Shown here: in pieces, positions 24,401 to 36,010 of the stretch
Numbering within the stretch: the first letter of the stretch is position 1
Layout: every line of letters begins with the position of its first letter
Assembly (NCBI GenBank): GCA_963580455.1
Contig: OY756971.1
Coordinates: 15,027,001 to 15,091,000 of the forward strand
Length of the DNA stretch: 64,000 nucleotides
DNA from: Euonymus europaeus
Taxonomy: Eukaryota > Streptophyta > Magnoliopsida > Celastrales > Celastraceae
Direction of reading: 5' to 3'
The notes under the pieces: generated by a model
The model's input: only the letters and a program-made list of their open reading frames with translations
Told to the model about the DNA's origin: nothing
Database searches by the model: none
Position numbers and translations under genes: made by a program

Positions 24401-26429
24401 ATCAGCCTCCTCATCTAAGAGCTTCTCATATATGCACTTCCTGCAGACTGGTATGGTTTCAAAATCACAGTATTAGAAACAAATCATCGAATCAAAAGAT
24501 CTATGGTGCAGATGATGTAGGAACTTGAAGGTAGATGCTCTTCAAATACTCTATCAGACATGAATAAAAAAAGCCTACCACCTTTCCATATAAAAAGAAA
24601 AAAAAAACCGTACACTAAAAACAGGTTATATCCATTTTCAGATCATTCAATAAAAAAAATGAAGTTAATGCATAAATTAGAAGGAGATGACAAAGTCATA
24701 AGAAGTAAAAAGAACACGATGGAACAGAGAACTTTTGAATACACATTAAGTAGTGTATGTGACCTTATTTATAAGTGGTTTGATGATGAGTTATCTTCTG
24801 TAGTGTATGTGACCTTATTTATAAGTGGTTTGATGATGAGTTATCTTCTGTCACAAAATCCTCATTATCTGATTCCAGGTCCACTTTAGAGTTGTAACAG
24901 TTAGCAAATAACTAAGTTAAACTGCCTCAGGGCTGTAACACCATAAACCCGTGATTGTTGCAACTTACCAATGAAAATAACTCGTATTTCTTTTCTTCTT
25001 AGTATATTATTTCCAAAATGATAGAATGTTCAGGTCTACCATCTACAACGAAACACTATGCTGACACGGCAATTGGATTCAAAGCAGAGCAAAAGCTGCA
25101 AATATCGACAAATGATTCCCAGTTTAAAAAAAAGGTCTTAAACAGCTCCTTGGTCCATATTTGAGAATGTATGCCCACTGTGACAAATTGACAATCAAAG
25201 CACCTATATGAACAACGAGGCACAGAAGATCCCAGGATGACCAACAATTTTCCTAACTCCTGCAGTGGTTGGGGTCAAAGACAAGCAAGAATGCAAGATG
25301 TACTCAAACCTTACCAACACAAAATATGTGGAAAGACTGTTTCAGGAATAGCACATGTAACATCTAAATTGCACCACTACGACTCTACCACTTGGCCACA
25401 TTTTTGCCCCTTGACAGGCATGATGTACGTAGACCTTACCCCCACATAATTGTGGAGTGCCTTTTTCAACAATTGAACTTTTAACCTCTAGGTTGTATTC
25501 ATGCGACACTAAATTAGCAAGAACATAAAATAAAATTAGGGTCCAAAAAATTTCAATGATCAATGTAAAAACTAAATGTCAGGAAAATCAACAATTCGAA
25601 CATCAAAGCCAATGACACTAAACAAAAATAAACAGTAAATTTTCAGATTCATGCTTCCATAAAACGATTACCCAATGGTGCTGCTAGCAATAAAATAACA
25701 CATCATTTGTATCAACTCTGCAAAAAACAGCAAATGAAACAGTGCAATGGCTTCCAGGTGCTCCCTAAGTACATGAAGCATAGAGTCAGGAGTGTAGACC
25801 CACCAATGAACTGTGTATGACATAAGCCGCATCAATCAAAAATGAAAGGAAGACATTTTCAATCATCATTTCTGATGGCCAAAAAAATTAACTGAGTCTA
25901 ATACTTCTCAAATGCATGTAACCGAATAAGATCACCGAATAACCATGATGATTCAAGCAGAATTCTGGAAAAAACACACATGTAGACACAGATTTAATAA
26001 CCATAATAAATGGGAGGCAACCAATCAGAATCTGCGAAAAATAAAGGATAATTCACGTAGCAAGCAATCAAAAGATTAAACAATGTAAGAATAATATATT
26101 GAAAAATGTATAATTGCAATTGAATTTGAAATCGGAAAAGTAGTACGTACTATGAAAGAATCCTAAAATACAGAGACGTGAGTATCGAAATTGCTAAACA
26201 AGAACCAGCCCAGATCAGGAAATCACAAAACACAAAGAACCCAGATCAAAATATGCAGAAAAAACAACATGCTCATAAAATAAAATAAAAAGAACCAAAG
26301 ATAGAGCAATTTACACGTATGGAGACACACAGATATCATTGTAGCTTCCCTCAACAGCTTATTACAAAGAGGGCATGTCATGCATGCCTCTAGAGTCTCT
26401 CGCTTCAGTTTCACCACCTGTCCCGCCAT
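21308..26429 (-). CDS. DRIP: DRIP-type E3 ubiquitin ligase (RING plus RAWUL), 7 exons, 443 aa
   Basis: Exons: 26429-26315, 24447-24348, 23409-23094, 22994-22492, 22391-22341, 21759-21687, 21481-21308. All introns are GT/AG, phases match and the CDS is 1,332 nt. The start is the only ATG in front of KLKRETLEACMTCPLC. The RING is C3HC4 with C19, C22, C35, H37, C40, C43, C56 and C59, all present. Basic patches (KRRKMK, PAKRKERS, KRRRFHTGSRKRE) suit nuclear location. LWTPLNCLVEVAN is a conserved mid-region. The end (YLRIRDAEMPVSFIQKYLL to GSSAKDFVMVLSY) is the RAWUL ubiquitin-like fold. Arabidopsis DRIP1/DRIP2 have the same order and similar length (about 420-430 aa) and ubiquitinate DREB2A, restraining drought responses. 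Which paralogue this is cannot be told. No lesion seen. Confidence 0.93.
21687..21759 (-). CDS. DRIP: DRIP exon 6
   Basis: The acceptor ATTGTAG precedes GGATGCTGAA and the donor is GCTGAG/GTGGCT. It reads MPVSFIQKYLLKKLDL, the most conserved RAWUL stretch. Confidence 0.93.
22341..22391 (-). CDS. DRIP: DRIP exon 5, 51-nt microexon
   Basis: The acceptor TTCTTCAG and donor GTGAGT flank a segment reading KGDESLPQISSCYLRI, matching the start of the RAWUL region of DRIP proteins. Confidence 0.9.
22492..22994 (-). CDS. DRIP: DRIP exon 4 (residues 178-345)
   Basis: The acceptor ATGCAG precedes GGTTCTGTT and the donor is GACCA/GTAAGC. It includes LWTPLNCLVEVAN, Ser/Lys-rich low-complexity sequence and IWFNLVASEDQ, which leads into the RAWUL domain. 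Confidence 0.93.
22995..23093 (-). other. DRIP intron 3: 99 nt, in frame and stop-free
   Basis: The intron between exons 3 and 4 has consensus borders (GTAAGG and ATGCAG). It is also divisible by three and contains no stop in the gene's frame. Retention would insert 33 mostly hydrophobic residues (for example IFICIISSLLIIKS) between the basic linker and the mid-region. Confidence 0.85.
23094..23409 (-). CDS. DRIP: DRIP exon 3 (residues 72-177)
   Basis: The acceptor TTGCAG precedes GCCTGATCATAA and the donor is CGCCAG/GTAAGG. It encodes RPDHNLHDIRAKIFP, the basic PAKRKERSLSSL block and a Ser/Lys-rich linker. It ends in phase 0. Confidence 0.93.
24348..24447 (-). CDS. DRIP: DRIP exon 2 (residues 39-72)
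   Basis: The acceptor ATACCAG precedes TCTGCAGGAAG and the donor is CTCAG/GTTAGT. It reads FCRKCIYEKLL and CCPVCNIDIG, supplying RING ligands C40, C43, C56 and C59. At 100 nt it has no start codon of its own and is easily missed. Confidence 0.93.
24751..24850 (+). repeat. Perfect 50-bp tandem duplication in DRIP intron 1
   Basis: Two identical copies of a 50-bp unit starting TAGTGTATGTGACCTTATTT lie head to tail at 24751 and 24801. Confidence 0.95.
26315..26429 (-). CDS. DRIP: DRIP exon 1 (residues 1-38 plus 1 nt)
   Basis: It starts ATGGCGGGACAGGTG and ends at ACGT before donor GTAAAT. It holds the first four RING ligands (C19, C22, C35, H37). The following intron is 1,867 bp. Confidence 0.92.
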
Positions 26430-26665
26430 ATCACCCTTTTAACACCGCAGTCAACCCCAGATTCTTCCAAGCGAAGTGTTTGAGAAACAGTAAACCAAGT
26501 TCCGGCTTGTGGATCTATTGATTGGAAGGTAAAAACCAGAGATTCGGGTGTGCGTTTTGTAGAGAGAAGTAGATCATACGTGACGAGGGCGTTCTGGACG
26601 ACCGTGGGTTTCGTGATTGACGAGAGTTTGGAAGACCAGGAGGAGTGTATAACTGTATATGGCAT
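26411..26665 (-). other. Upstream open frame overlapping the DRIP start codon
   Basis: An ATG at 26665 opens 84 codons (MPYTVIHSSWSSKL onward) that run past the DRIP ATG at 26429 in another frame and stop at 26411. The same frame is open further upstream, to 26752. If the transcript starts upstream of 26665, this would be an overlapping upstream ORF and would reduce initiation at the main ATG. No recognised domain. Presence in the mRNA is not shown by the sequence. Confidence 0.4.
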
Positions 26666-26759
26666 GAGTCCCTGCGGTACGTGTGGGGTAATGTGAAAGC
26701 AAGTGTCTCTGTTTATTGCCGTTCTTGTTAATGTGATGTGCGTGGCTTCCACTGATTTT

Positions 26760-27554
26760 TGGTTTTAAAGGATTGAAATTATGAATTGATGAAATGGTAT
26801 ATTTTTAAAAAATAATAATTAAAGAGTTACTGCATCAGTACTACCAATTACATCAGTTAAAAATTATTATTATTCGCTGTAACTCACTTACTATAACTAT
26901 ATTACTATATATAGAATTATATAGTGAGTACAACTAATCCAATATAGATAAGAAACAAGTTATAAATTGAGACAATATCACAATACTTTTCTTTTTTGGT
27001 GTGTTCTTCTTCATTCCATTGCACTTTTATTTATAGTAGTAAACCTTACATACAAATCTCATCGAATCAACCACTATATCAATGACAAAAATGTTATAAA
27101 ACTCAACTTTTAATAGTCCAACTCAATCCAAGTTTATATGACACTCTATATAGGTGGGTCATGTTTGACTTTTTCAAAAATCAAGTAAGCACATTTTTAT
27201 TTATTTTTTAATAAACTAAATTTTAAAATGTTTTTTTCTCTAAAATACATGTTAGATTTTGAAAAAAATTACATATTCGAACTCAGTGCGTAAAAATCTT
27301 TCTAATAAACCTCATTGTCAATATTTTTTATTGCGTTTTTTCAATTACATTTTTTAAAAAACAATATAATTGATATATATGATGTGTAAATTGTTTATTC
27401 AAATTGAAATTTTGTTACTATTATAGTAGAATATATATTTGTTATTTTTGCATTTTTATTGAAAATATGTTGGGTACCATAAACCGCTAAGTTTTAGTAG
27501 TTAGGGTTTAGCACTTGGGACATTTAGCATTTTAGTACCAAATCCCAGCTTTTT
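26760..27554. other. AT-rich intergenic sequence upstream of DRIP
   Basis: It should contain the minus-strand promoter. I could not fix a TATA box or transcription start. No coding frame or transposon terminus recognised. Confidence 0.4.
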
Positions 27555-27775
27555 AGGTTACAACATGAAAATCCGATACACGAGCTCGTTAAGGTCTAGT
27601 GAATTTGTTCCCCTTAGGATTCATAACACTTATTGTTTAGGTTGCAACATGAAAATTCGATATACGAGTCCGTTAGGGTTTAGCGAATTCGTTCCCCTTA
27701 GGGTTTAACACTTATTGTTTAAGTTACAATATGAAAATTAATATACGAGCCCATATCAGTACCTATAAATAAACA
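27555..27775 (+). repeat. 83-bp tandem repeat, about 2.6 copies
   Basis: Units start AGGTTACAACATGAAAATCC (with changes) at 27555, 27639 and 27721 and include GTTCCCCTTAGGRTT. A shorter run of three GTAATTAAAAACA units follows at 27814-27857. Confidence 0.85.
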
Positions 27776-27859
27776 TTAGAACCTACGCAATTCACATATT
27801 AGTAAAAAAAATAATGTAATTAAAACAATGTAATTAAAAACAATGTAATTAAAAATGAC

Positions 27860-29316
27860 TGAATAAAACCTATCGATGATAGATCTTGTTAGATAGATCT
27901 TTGATTCTGGATATGTAGTTTTTTCAAAATTTATTATGTATTTTAAGAGATAAAGTGTTTTAAAATTTCATTTAAAAAAAATATGCTGTGAAATTTCAAA
28001 TAAGATATTTTATTTTCTAAAATTTTAATTTTCCATGTCATACTCTTACAAAACATGCCATATAGACTTGGGTTAATGTTGAGTTACAAAGAGCTATTTA
28101 GCACCACTCATTAATGGATAGTTGGATATATATATTTATAGATCTATAACATGTATTAATAAAAATAGGTAAAATGGGGTCATCCATAATATAGTTATGT
28201 ATTTAACACTCCTTGAATTGTCATGTACATGAAGAATGTGTCTAGTTAAATTCTTTCAAAGAAAAAATCTAATATGATAAATATATAAAAGAATGAAAAA
28301 AATAGTACATCCTTCATGTGTATCAATTCGGTGTGGGGCCACCAATAGAATTGTCTCATTAAAATCTAACCAAGAAAAACCCAACCAAAAAAATATTGGT
28401 TGAAGTAAAAAGAATACAATCCAACTACTTTCTTCTTACTTTAACTCTCTCTGATTCAAAAAGATCTTTGAGGTGTCGCATTCTTATGTTATGAACCAAC
28501 TTTTTGAACGTTGTAGGTGGCCGCGCCTTAGTAAATAATATGCTAGACTATAACAAGAGCAAATCTATTGAACATCTATATCACCATTTTAATAAGTTGT
28601 AATTGTTTGCTTTACTGATTTTCAAGAAATAAAGTATTTTCATAAAGAAATATGTCATCAATTTGAGAATTTGCACTATCATGATCAGATAAATAACCAA
28701 CATCTGCATACTCAACTAATTAAGATTTGATATTAGATGAGTAAAATAGAGCTAAATTGGTTGTACCTCTTAGATAGTATAGATCATGTTTAACTCCATT
28801 CTAGTGTTGTCGAGTAGGAGTAGAACTATATATTGCCAGTAAATTTATAGGGAATGCAATATCTAGTATAATATAATTGACTATATACATCAAAGATTCA
28901 ATTGCACTCAAATATGATACCTCTAGGCCAAGTAGTGCCCTCCCCCTCATCTTGAGGTCGAAATAGATTTTTCTTATTATTAAGTGAATGAACTATCATT
29001 GAAGAACTTAACGAGTGAACTTTTTAATATAGAATTATTTTAATACCTTTTTGTATAAGTGGATTAACGAAAAAAAATATCATTATTCAAATGTTCGATA
29101 TGAAAATAAAGCCAATATTTTATCTTTCGTAGATCCTTCCTTTCAAACACAATTAAATTATCAGCAAATTTAGTGAATTCTTAGGGAGTCTCAACTAAAT
29201 TTAAATCAACATAAATAAAAATTATGATATATCTAGATTATGATCTTTTAATAAATATGCATAGACAAATTAGATCATTTATAAATTTTTCTTAAACAAT
29301 CTATTCACTTAATCGA
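27860..29316. other. AT-rich intergenic sequence
   Basis: No coding frame, splice-bounded exon or transposon end that I can support. It may contain decayed retrotransposon DNA. Confidence 0.35.
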
Positions 29317-29532
29317 TTGAATCACATGTGCTCGAGGATTGCTGTAGCCCATATGGTGAATATTTTAGTTTCATTGAACACAATTCTCTATAATTTGCTT
29401 TTGGCAAACAGAATCCATGAGTTTCAGATTTATTCATATGGCGATAAAGTCATCAATAGACTCGTGTTGACGCTGCTTCACTTTCGTCAATTCTGTCGCG
29501 CCTACACTAGAACAAAGTGGATGATCACGTAG
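29317..29532 (-). pseudogene. Possible gypsy gag relic
   Basis: On the minus strand it reads ELTKVKQRQHESIDDFIAI, then a stop and NLKLMD. This resembles the KQ-x-ESV-DF-I-RWRNL pattern of gypsy gag capsid regions. It is short and interrupted; the plus-strand frame in the same place is not supported. Confidence 0.35.
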
Positions 29533-29694
29533 GGCGAATGAATCAAAGAGAGGGAAATTTGACTTTCATATAAATTTCTTTGTTCAATGACCCATATAGA
29601 TAAGCTACTACTACCTCTATAAGACGCATATTAAGTCATTAAGTGACTGTTAACCAATTAGAGTTTCAAAAACTAGTGTTTTGAGTGGATTTGC

Positions 29695-31960
29695 TGTAAC
29701 ACCCCGAATCTTCGAATAACCGGTAGTAGTAGATGTGGTAAAATAGGTGATGTCATGTGTGATCTAAGTTTGATTATAATATTTTTCATAAATTTTATAG
29801 TGGAATTATAAGTTGTGGGCACAAGAATTATCTGAAACGAGATTAAAATGAAATTACTATAAATTATGAAAGTTAAATACAAAAATATAATAACAAATAA
29901 GACAATGACAATCCTGTAAATACAGATAGGTCATTTGTGTAATTAACTGGTAAAACCAAGGGCAGGATTGTAAAAGACGAAATAACAATTAAAATAAATA
30001 TAAAAAGTAATGGCACGAGGCCCGAGGTGAAACCCTTGGCCAGAGGAATGACCGGGCTTATGGTGCAGCGGCGACGGAATGGGCTTTGACGTTTACGGCG
30101 ACGGTTTGCGACGATACCGATGCCAGAAGGAAGCGGACGACACAGGAAGTGCATTGGCGCACGGTGATACCGTTCCTTCTCCGCCGTGATTCTTCCGATT
30201 CCGACCACGAACCAGGTATATGACACCACCAATAGGATCGCCAGGACAGATTCTACCACCTAGTGCATCCGTGGCCGTCACCGCGCCCATTCCGGCGGTG
30301 ACCCGCCTTGTGTACTAACCGGGTCTGTTTGACCCGCCTTGTGTACTAACCGGGTCTGTTTGACCCGCGTTTGTGAGGAGACCGGGTCAGGCTGAGCCGG
30401 TTTAATAGTTAATGTAATTAGTTAATTAATTAATGTAATTAGTTGTTTTAAGTTAATTAAATTAAGATAATGATATTAGTAAATGAGTTGAATAAAAGAT
30501 AATGATATTAATAAATGAATTAAAGACAATAGGATTAACAATTATTGTGTATATTGTATGGGTCTGTTAGACCCGTTGGGAGTGACCACCGGCCGAGCTG
30601 TCCTGGTTAGATATTATATTAATTAATTAATTAATTGTAATAAGTTAATTATATTAAGTTAATGATATTAATAAAATAAATTGATTAAAAGATAATAGTA
30701 TTAATAAATGAATTAAAGATTGTATGATTAATAAATAATTGTGGGTATTGTATGGGTTTCCGGAACTTATCTTTATAATTAAATTATGGGAAATTACTGG
30801 AGCACATCGCGATGAGTAGTACTCAACTGTATTACGAAACTTTGTGATATGTGAATTTTATGTGCTGTTATTTGTACTGATTGAATGTTTTCATGAGATC
30901 AAATTTGTGATGATTCGAATAAATGTGAACTGTGATATAAATGATTTATTTACTTTATAGCTATATGTGTTGTTTGGTTACCGTGATTGGACAACAAAAC
31001 TGTTATGGTATTTCTCTGTAGAATGTGATGTGTACGGTTATATGCTTGAATTGAATATGGTGATGAGACTGATATGATGACGGTTTGATGTTCTTAAGAG
31101 TGATTGGTTGCATATGATTTATTGATGTATTAAATATTGTTCATAAGCACGATGCATTGCATTACATAAAAAGGAAAAGTTCAGTTAATGAAAAGTATTT
31201 TTACGAACCGGGTATTACTACTACAGGGAGGGTGTATTGGAAAGAGAAAGGTTTATGGATCACTGTTAAATGAAAAGAAAATGAAAAGGAAAATGAATAA
31301 ATGATACAAATATTAACTGAATGAGCTCTATGGTAGAGCATTAGATGGAAATCCCGACCGGTTGCTCTATAGCAGTTTACCTAGGTTAAGGGCCGGAGTA
31401 CTGGAAAAGAAATGATTTAAATGGCTAATTGTTTTCTAAAGATGAGGTCCATGTGCATTCATACATAAGTATTACTTGCTGAGCTTTAGTTCACTATGTT
31501 CCGTGATACAGGTATAGAATCCTCGATGATTAAGCTGACATAGTTGTTGATGGTGTGACTGCGGATCCATAGGAAGGATGCTCATGTGCTGGAGTTAGGC
31601 TTTGTTAGTTCACACTAAGATTAAAAATTCTATTTAAGTTTACTGATTATTGTTGGTATACAAATTATCATGAATGAACAAAAGATCGAAAAACAAGATT
31701 AAATATAGTATGTATAGTATTTTTTTTACTTTAATTACCGTTATTAAATTATGATGGTTAAATGATCGTTAAAATTAGGATGATTAAATTGAGTTAATTA
31801 CTAAGTTTATTTAGTTCAAGTATTTAATTTTATACTAGCAGTAATTAAGTTTCTCTGTGGATATATAGAATTAGTTGGTTTTGATAGATAGGGATGTAAA
31901 ATAGGTAGCGTTCTGGACTACGAGCCCATGAATTAGGGTTTCGTGGGACGGGGCGTTACA
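29695..31960 (+). repeat. Solo gypsy LTR, 2,266 bp, probable TTTG(C/G) target duplication
   Basis: It starts TGTAACACCCCGAATC and ends GGGGCGTTACA. The flanks are TTTGC on the left and TTTGG on the right, a 4/5 match that fits a mutated 5-bp duplication. It belongs to the same LTR type as the old element at 6032-8800. It contains a perfect 31-bp duplication (30300-30361) and AT-rich TTAATTAA tracts. No primer-binding site or polypurine tract adjoins it. Confidence 0.8.
30300..30361 (+). repeat. Perfect 31-bp direct duplication
   Basis: GACCCGCCTTGTGTACTAAC plus CGGGTCTGTTT occurs twice in tandem, starting at 30300 and 30331, within the solo LTR. It again contains TTGACC-like motifs at the joints. 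Confidence 0.9.
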
Positions 31961-32475
31961 TTTGGATAAATCTTTAAAGAGATGGATTTGGAGGTTAAAG
32001 AAGTTTCTTTAAAGATTTTTTTTGGTTGTATTACTAGGATCCATTGTTAATTTGAACTATAAACTTGATTTGCTAGATATTCAAGGATTTAGGGATTTCT
32101 AGAGATAAAGGTAAGTTTCTTGATTTTCTTGAGTCTTTGATGTTGTTATGTGATATTAGTGTTGTAAGTGAGATAAAATGAGTATGGGTTTTTTCCATAT
32201 TGATAGGTTGAGAAAGTTGAAACCATAGAGTCGGGTTATTGGTTTTTGATTTGTTTGAATAACAAGGTTGAGAATTCTTACCCATTTTCTACATGTTTGA
32301 ATTTCATTTCTCTAAATAGTAGTTTAACTCTTCAATTGTCATTTCCTATGTCATTGCCTCAATTGTTTCTAAGGAAGGACGAGTCTTGTGCGTAATTCTT
32401 CAAATATATTTGAATGTGGAATTGCATACCTTGTACATGTCCGATCATCAATCGGACATGGTTTAATTGCGGACA
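31961..32475 (+). repeat. Older group B LTR fragment, left part
   Basis: It aligns with 32880-33500 of the neighbouring solo LTR (AAGGTAAGTTTCTTG, CTAAGGAAGGACGAG, the CCGATCATCAATCGG segment). It continues right of the nested solo LTR at 34655 (to about 34740) after the shared GGACA. It probably arrived next to the solo LTR ending at 31960. Confidence 0.65.
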
Positions 32476-34654
32476 TGTGAAATCCCGACCCAAAAATTTA
32501 GTTTTGAGTCAAGTTACTGATGATCCGTGAGGTACGGAATCATGGAAAAATAGTTTTTGAGCTAGGTTCGGTAAATGGGCCATAACTTTTGATATACATG
32601 TCCGTTTTGGGTCCATAATATATCAAATCGAAGCTAAGACCGAGACGGAGTTGGAAAAATTGGGGCCACACGCCTAGGCAGTATGTGTCTAGGCGTGTCA
32701 AAAAGTGCGCCCAAGGCAGCGTGTCTTGGTAAACCCGTTAGGCCAGAGCGCCTAGGCGCAACCCGAGTTTTCAAAAGACACTCCAGCGAGCCTTTAGAGG
32801 AATTTCTGGTTTGTTTTCAGTCCTAGAGTGAGAGAGAGAGACCATTTTAGAGAAAGGAAGAGTTTCTACATGGATTCAACCTAATTCTTGAGGATTCATG
32901 ATGATTGGAATGCTATATTGAAGATTCAAGCTAGGTTTGAAGATTTTGGTAAGTTTTTCCAAGTTTTGAAATTCTAGGTTTTCTTTAGATCTATCATGAT
33001 TCGTTAAGAGTTAAGTTTTGAGGTTTATATATGTTGTTCTTAGGGTAATTTAAGGTTGTTTCATAGGTTTCAATCCTTGGTTTAGGTTGAGTTCGATTAT
33101 TGGACAAATTTGGAGGAATTTGGGAATTCTAGAGAGAGAAGGTTAGTCTCTCTTGGATTTTGTATTGGAATTGTTATTGTTATGATAAATGTGTGTTATT
33201 AACATGTATATATGGATTGGAATGATGAAATATGGTTAGGTTGGTGAAAGGGGGATTTAAACCCTAATTCTTGGAATTTGGAATTGTGTGTTGTGCTCAA
33301 CTTGAGGTAGGGGATTTCTTGACCCTTTCTTTCTTCAATATCGTTCGTTGATTCTAAAATTTCGATTCGAATTCTCATTGGTCTCTTTGTTTGTGTTCTT
33401 GCCTTATCGTGCCTAAGGAAGAACGAACCTAGGGTTTATTTATATATTCTTCTAAATGTAGATTGCATTGCCCAATTACATGTTCAATCATCCATTGAGC
33501 ATGTTTTGAATCTCGTCATGCATCATTAGTAGTTGTATATATATATAGGTTGATATATATGTGTATTTGGCATGGCACGAGCATGAAAGCATTAGAGCTT
33601 GCATGGGATGCTCGGGTATGGACTCGGGATACCATAGGTTACTTGAAAGTCACATGGGAGGATGGTTGCGTGTCAAGGCATGGGCACGGATCATATGACT
33701 CCATGTGAGACAACACACTTAAGGTGTGGGTGTGACGGGGTTCACACAACCGGGTGGAACCTTCGCGGGTGTAATGTGAATGATGATTGCGCTCTCATTC
33801 ATGATGGTTGGGAACCATATAGTGCATTTGAGGTTTGGTCAATCCATAGTTGAAGACTAGTGGATTGATGAATGTGCTTTACCCCGAAGGGAATACCCGG
33901 ACTATTGGTTGTGTTATGTCACATGTGCATAGAAGAGAACATATTGATGCATTATCTTTTATTTAATAAACGCCATGTTGCTTGTTTTACTCTTTACCCC
34001 TACTGAGCTTCTAGCTCACCCTTTATTTTTCTTCCTCCCTACAGGTGAGACAGGTACTAGTGCTAGAGGTGCGGATCAGTAGAGACGACGTTGTGGCATG
34101 GATGGCTCTTGGAGAGGGTGTAAGTTTGGGATTAGAGTCTTAAACCTTTTTGTTGAAATATTTGTATGAAATGATTCCATGTGTGATATCTTGACTGCGT
34201 GACACCGTAAGGTGTGGATGATGGACGGTTAGAAGGTTATTCCATTGATATGGGACTTCTGAACCGGGTGTGGACATTTAGTCCTATTTATTGGTTGTGT
34301 GGAATCATTGTGATGTATGAATCATGAATTCAGTTTGTGCATGCTGCTAGATGGCCTGAGGCCATAGGTTGTGAATTTGCATGCTGTTAGAAGGCCTGAG
34401 GCCATAGGTTGTGAATTTGCTTGCTGTTAGATGGCCGGAGGCCTTGCTAGGTTGGGATGTGATTATTTGATGTTATGCTGCGTTTAATCAGGTGGGCTTA
34501 CCCGAGTTATGGGGAGATGCTGCCGGATTTTTTTTGTTGGAAGATTTAACTTAGTTAGACGAACTAGAGTTAAATCCTCGTGTTGTGAATCACATTGATA
34601 ACCTAGGATGGTGCGGTGAGCACAACGTAACGTTCCCGAAATTGGGGCGTTACA
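32476..34654 (+). repeat. Complete solo LTR, gypsy group B, with GGACA target duplication
   Basis: It starts TGTGAAATCCCGACCC and ends GGGGCGTTACA, 2,179 bp. GGACA occurs at 32471-32475 and again at 34655-34659. It is nested inside an older LTR of the same group. It includes an exact 40-bp-period repeat at 34341-34455. There is no adjoining primer-binding site or polypurine tract. Confidence 0.93.
34341..34455 (+). repeat. 40-bp tandem repeat, about 2.8 copies
   Basis: Units start ATGCTGYTAGAWGGCCTGAG at 34341 and 34381, with a third, TTGCTGTTAG, at 34421. Each has a GGCCTGAGGCC palindrome. Single GGCCTGAGGCC copies occur in the other group B LTRs. Confidence 0.9.
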
Positions 34655-34740
34655 GGACATGCATAAAGTAGTAGTATGTATATGTAAGTTGAATATATAT
34701 ACACACACACACACTTGTATAAGCATATTGGATATGCATT
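34655..34740 (+). repeat. Older group B LTR fragment, right part
   Basis: It continues the fragment ending at 32475, from CATGCATAAAGTAGTAG through a TATATACACACA stretch to GGATATGC, parallel to 33515-33580 of the solo LTR. Confidence 0.55.
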
Positions 34741-35639
34741 TTAGTTGCGTTATGGACTACACGTAAGGACTTGACATAAAATAACTCACAATATCTTTAT
34801 GTGAATTTAAAGGTACACGAGCACATTATGTTTAGTGGTATTCTCTATCAAAATCACACAAATCACGTTGATACGTCTCTATCTTTCCTTCAATTCATGG
34901 CATACATCACCCAATCAAGATAAATGAATCATAACTCGATCTCAACATACACAATAAATCATTGAAGTGGTGATGAAACACTTAAAAGCATTAAGAACAA
35001 TAATGTATAGTCAACAAGAATGCATAAGAAATTCAATAACATTATTCAATAATTTGAATCATTATGAATAGGCTCCATCATAGTGCAATCCAAAATATTT
35101 AGTAAAACCATGGCAAGATTACAAAGTGATAAGAATCTAGAGAGACAGAGAAAAAACTAGATGAAGCCAAGCTCCAAGGTGGATTTCCCTTTCTTCTCCA
35201 ATGTTTTAATGCTATTTTATTGGTAAAAATGATTAATTTTTTAGCCTTGTCACTCTTTTACTCATTAAAGTGTCATAAAAACTAGCATGCCATGATTAGT
35301 GTATATTAATTCTAAAGACATGTTTAGATGTTGTCTAGTGATAACCAAACAATCTTCCGCTCATATGTTGACATGTGGCATTAAGATGTCGAGTTTATGT
35401 GCAAATGAGGTGTCAAACAAACTCTCTCTGCCAACCAAGGCATTATCGAGCTGATTAGCATCACCTCGATATTAGAGATGTATCACCTCGAATGAAAGCC
35501 TTAGACGACTAAACATTTAGCAAAACTGCGGAGTAGTCCTAAAATAGTCAAACTCTTATTATGAAAGGAATCATGAAGGAGTTTTCTCTCTAAAAAATCC
35601 TATTGAGCATCAAGAGGATGTAGGAACACAGTTGGAAGA
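34741..35639. other. Unassigned AT-rich sequence
   Basis: No supported gene, RNA or transposon terminus. The last 200 bp may be the leader of the gag relic that follows. Confidence 0.35.
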
Positions 35640-36010
35640 GATGACGAACTAAAAGATGGCAGGCCTTGTAGGCGGGTGCACCTCTAAATGCAATCTTCAA
35701 TAACTTGTTAATGCCATTATCACCCAAGCTACTAAGTTCCAAGATGCCTACCCAGCTCTAGGTCCAAACTTTGAGAAATATGACGGGAATATCGACCCAT
35801 TGTGTCATATTATGAATTCTTTACTAGAGTTTTGAGAAGCAGCGAGAATGTGGTTCATAAACTCTGTATCGTTATAGCCTCATCATATTCAGGACTTGTG
35901 TCAAAATTTGTGACTCATATTTTTAATGCAAGAAAGTCTAGGAATACAAATCTCAACATGATGAATATCAAGCAAGATAGGGACAAAACCCATTTGAGTG
36001 TTCATCACTA
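35640..36010 (+). pseudogene. Gypsy gag relic
   Basis: NFEKYDGNIDPLCHI near 35770, followed in other frames by FVTHIFNARKSRNTN and MMNIKQ, matches the order of the gypsy capsid domain (F-x-YDG-x-DP, FV-x-FNA, L-x-IKQ). At least two frameshifts and stops are present. Confidence 0.65.

Noticed and set aside
29317..29532. 71-codon plus-strand frame
   Set aside because: The opposite strand has better, though weak, similarity to gypsy gag; the plus frame matches nothing.
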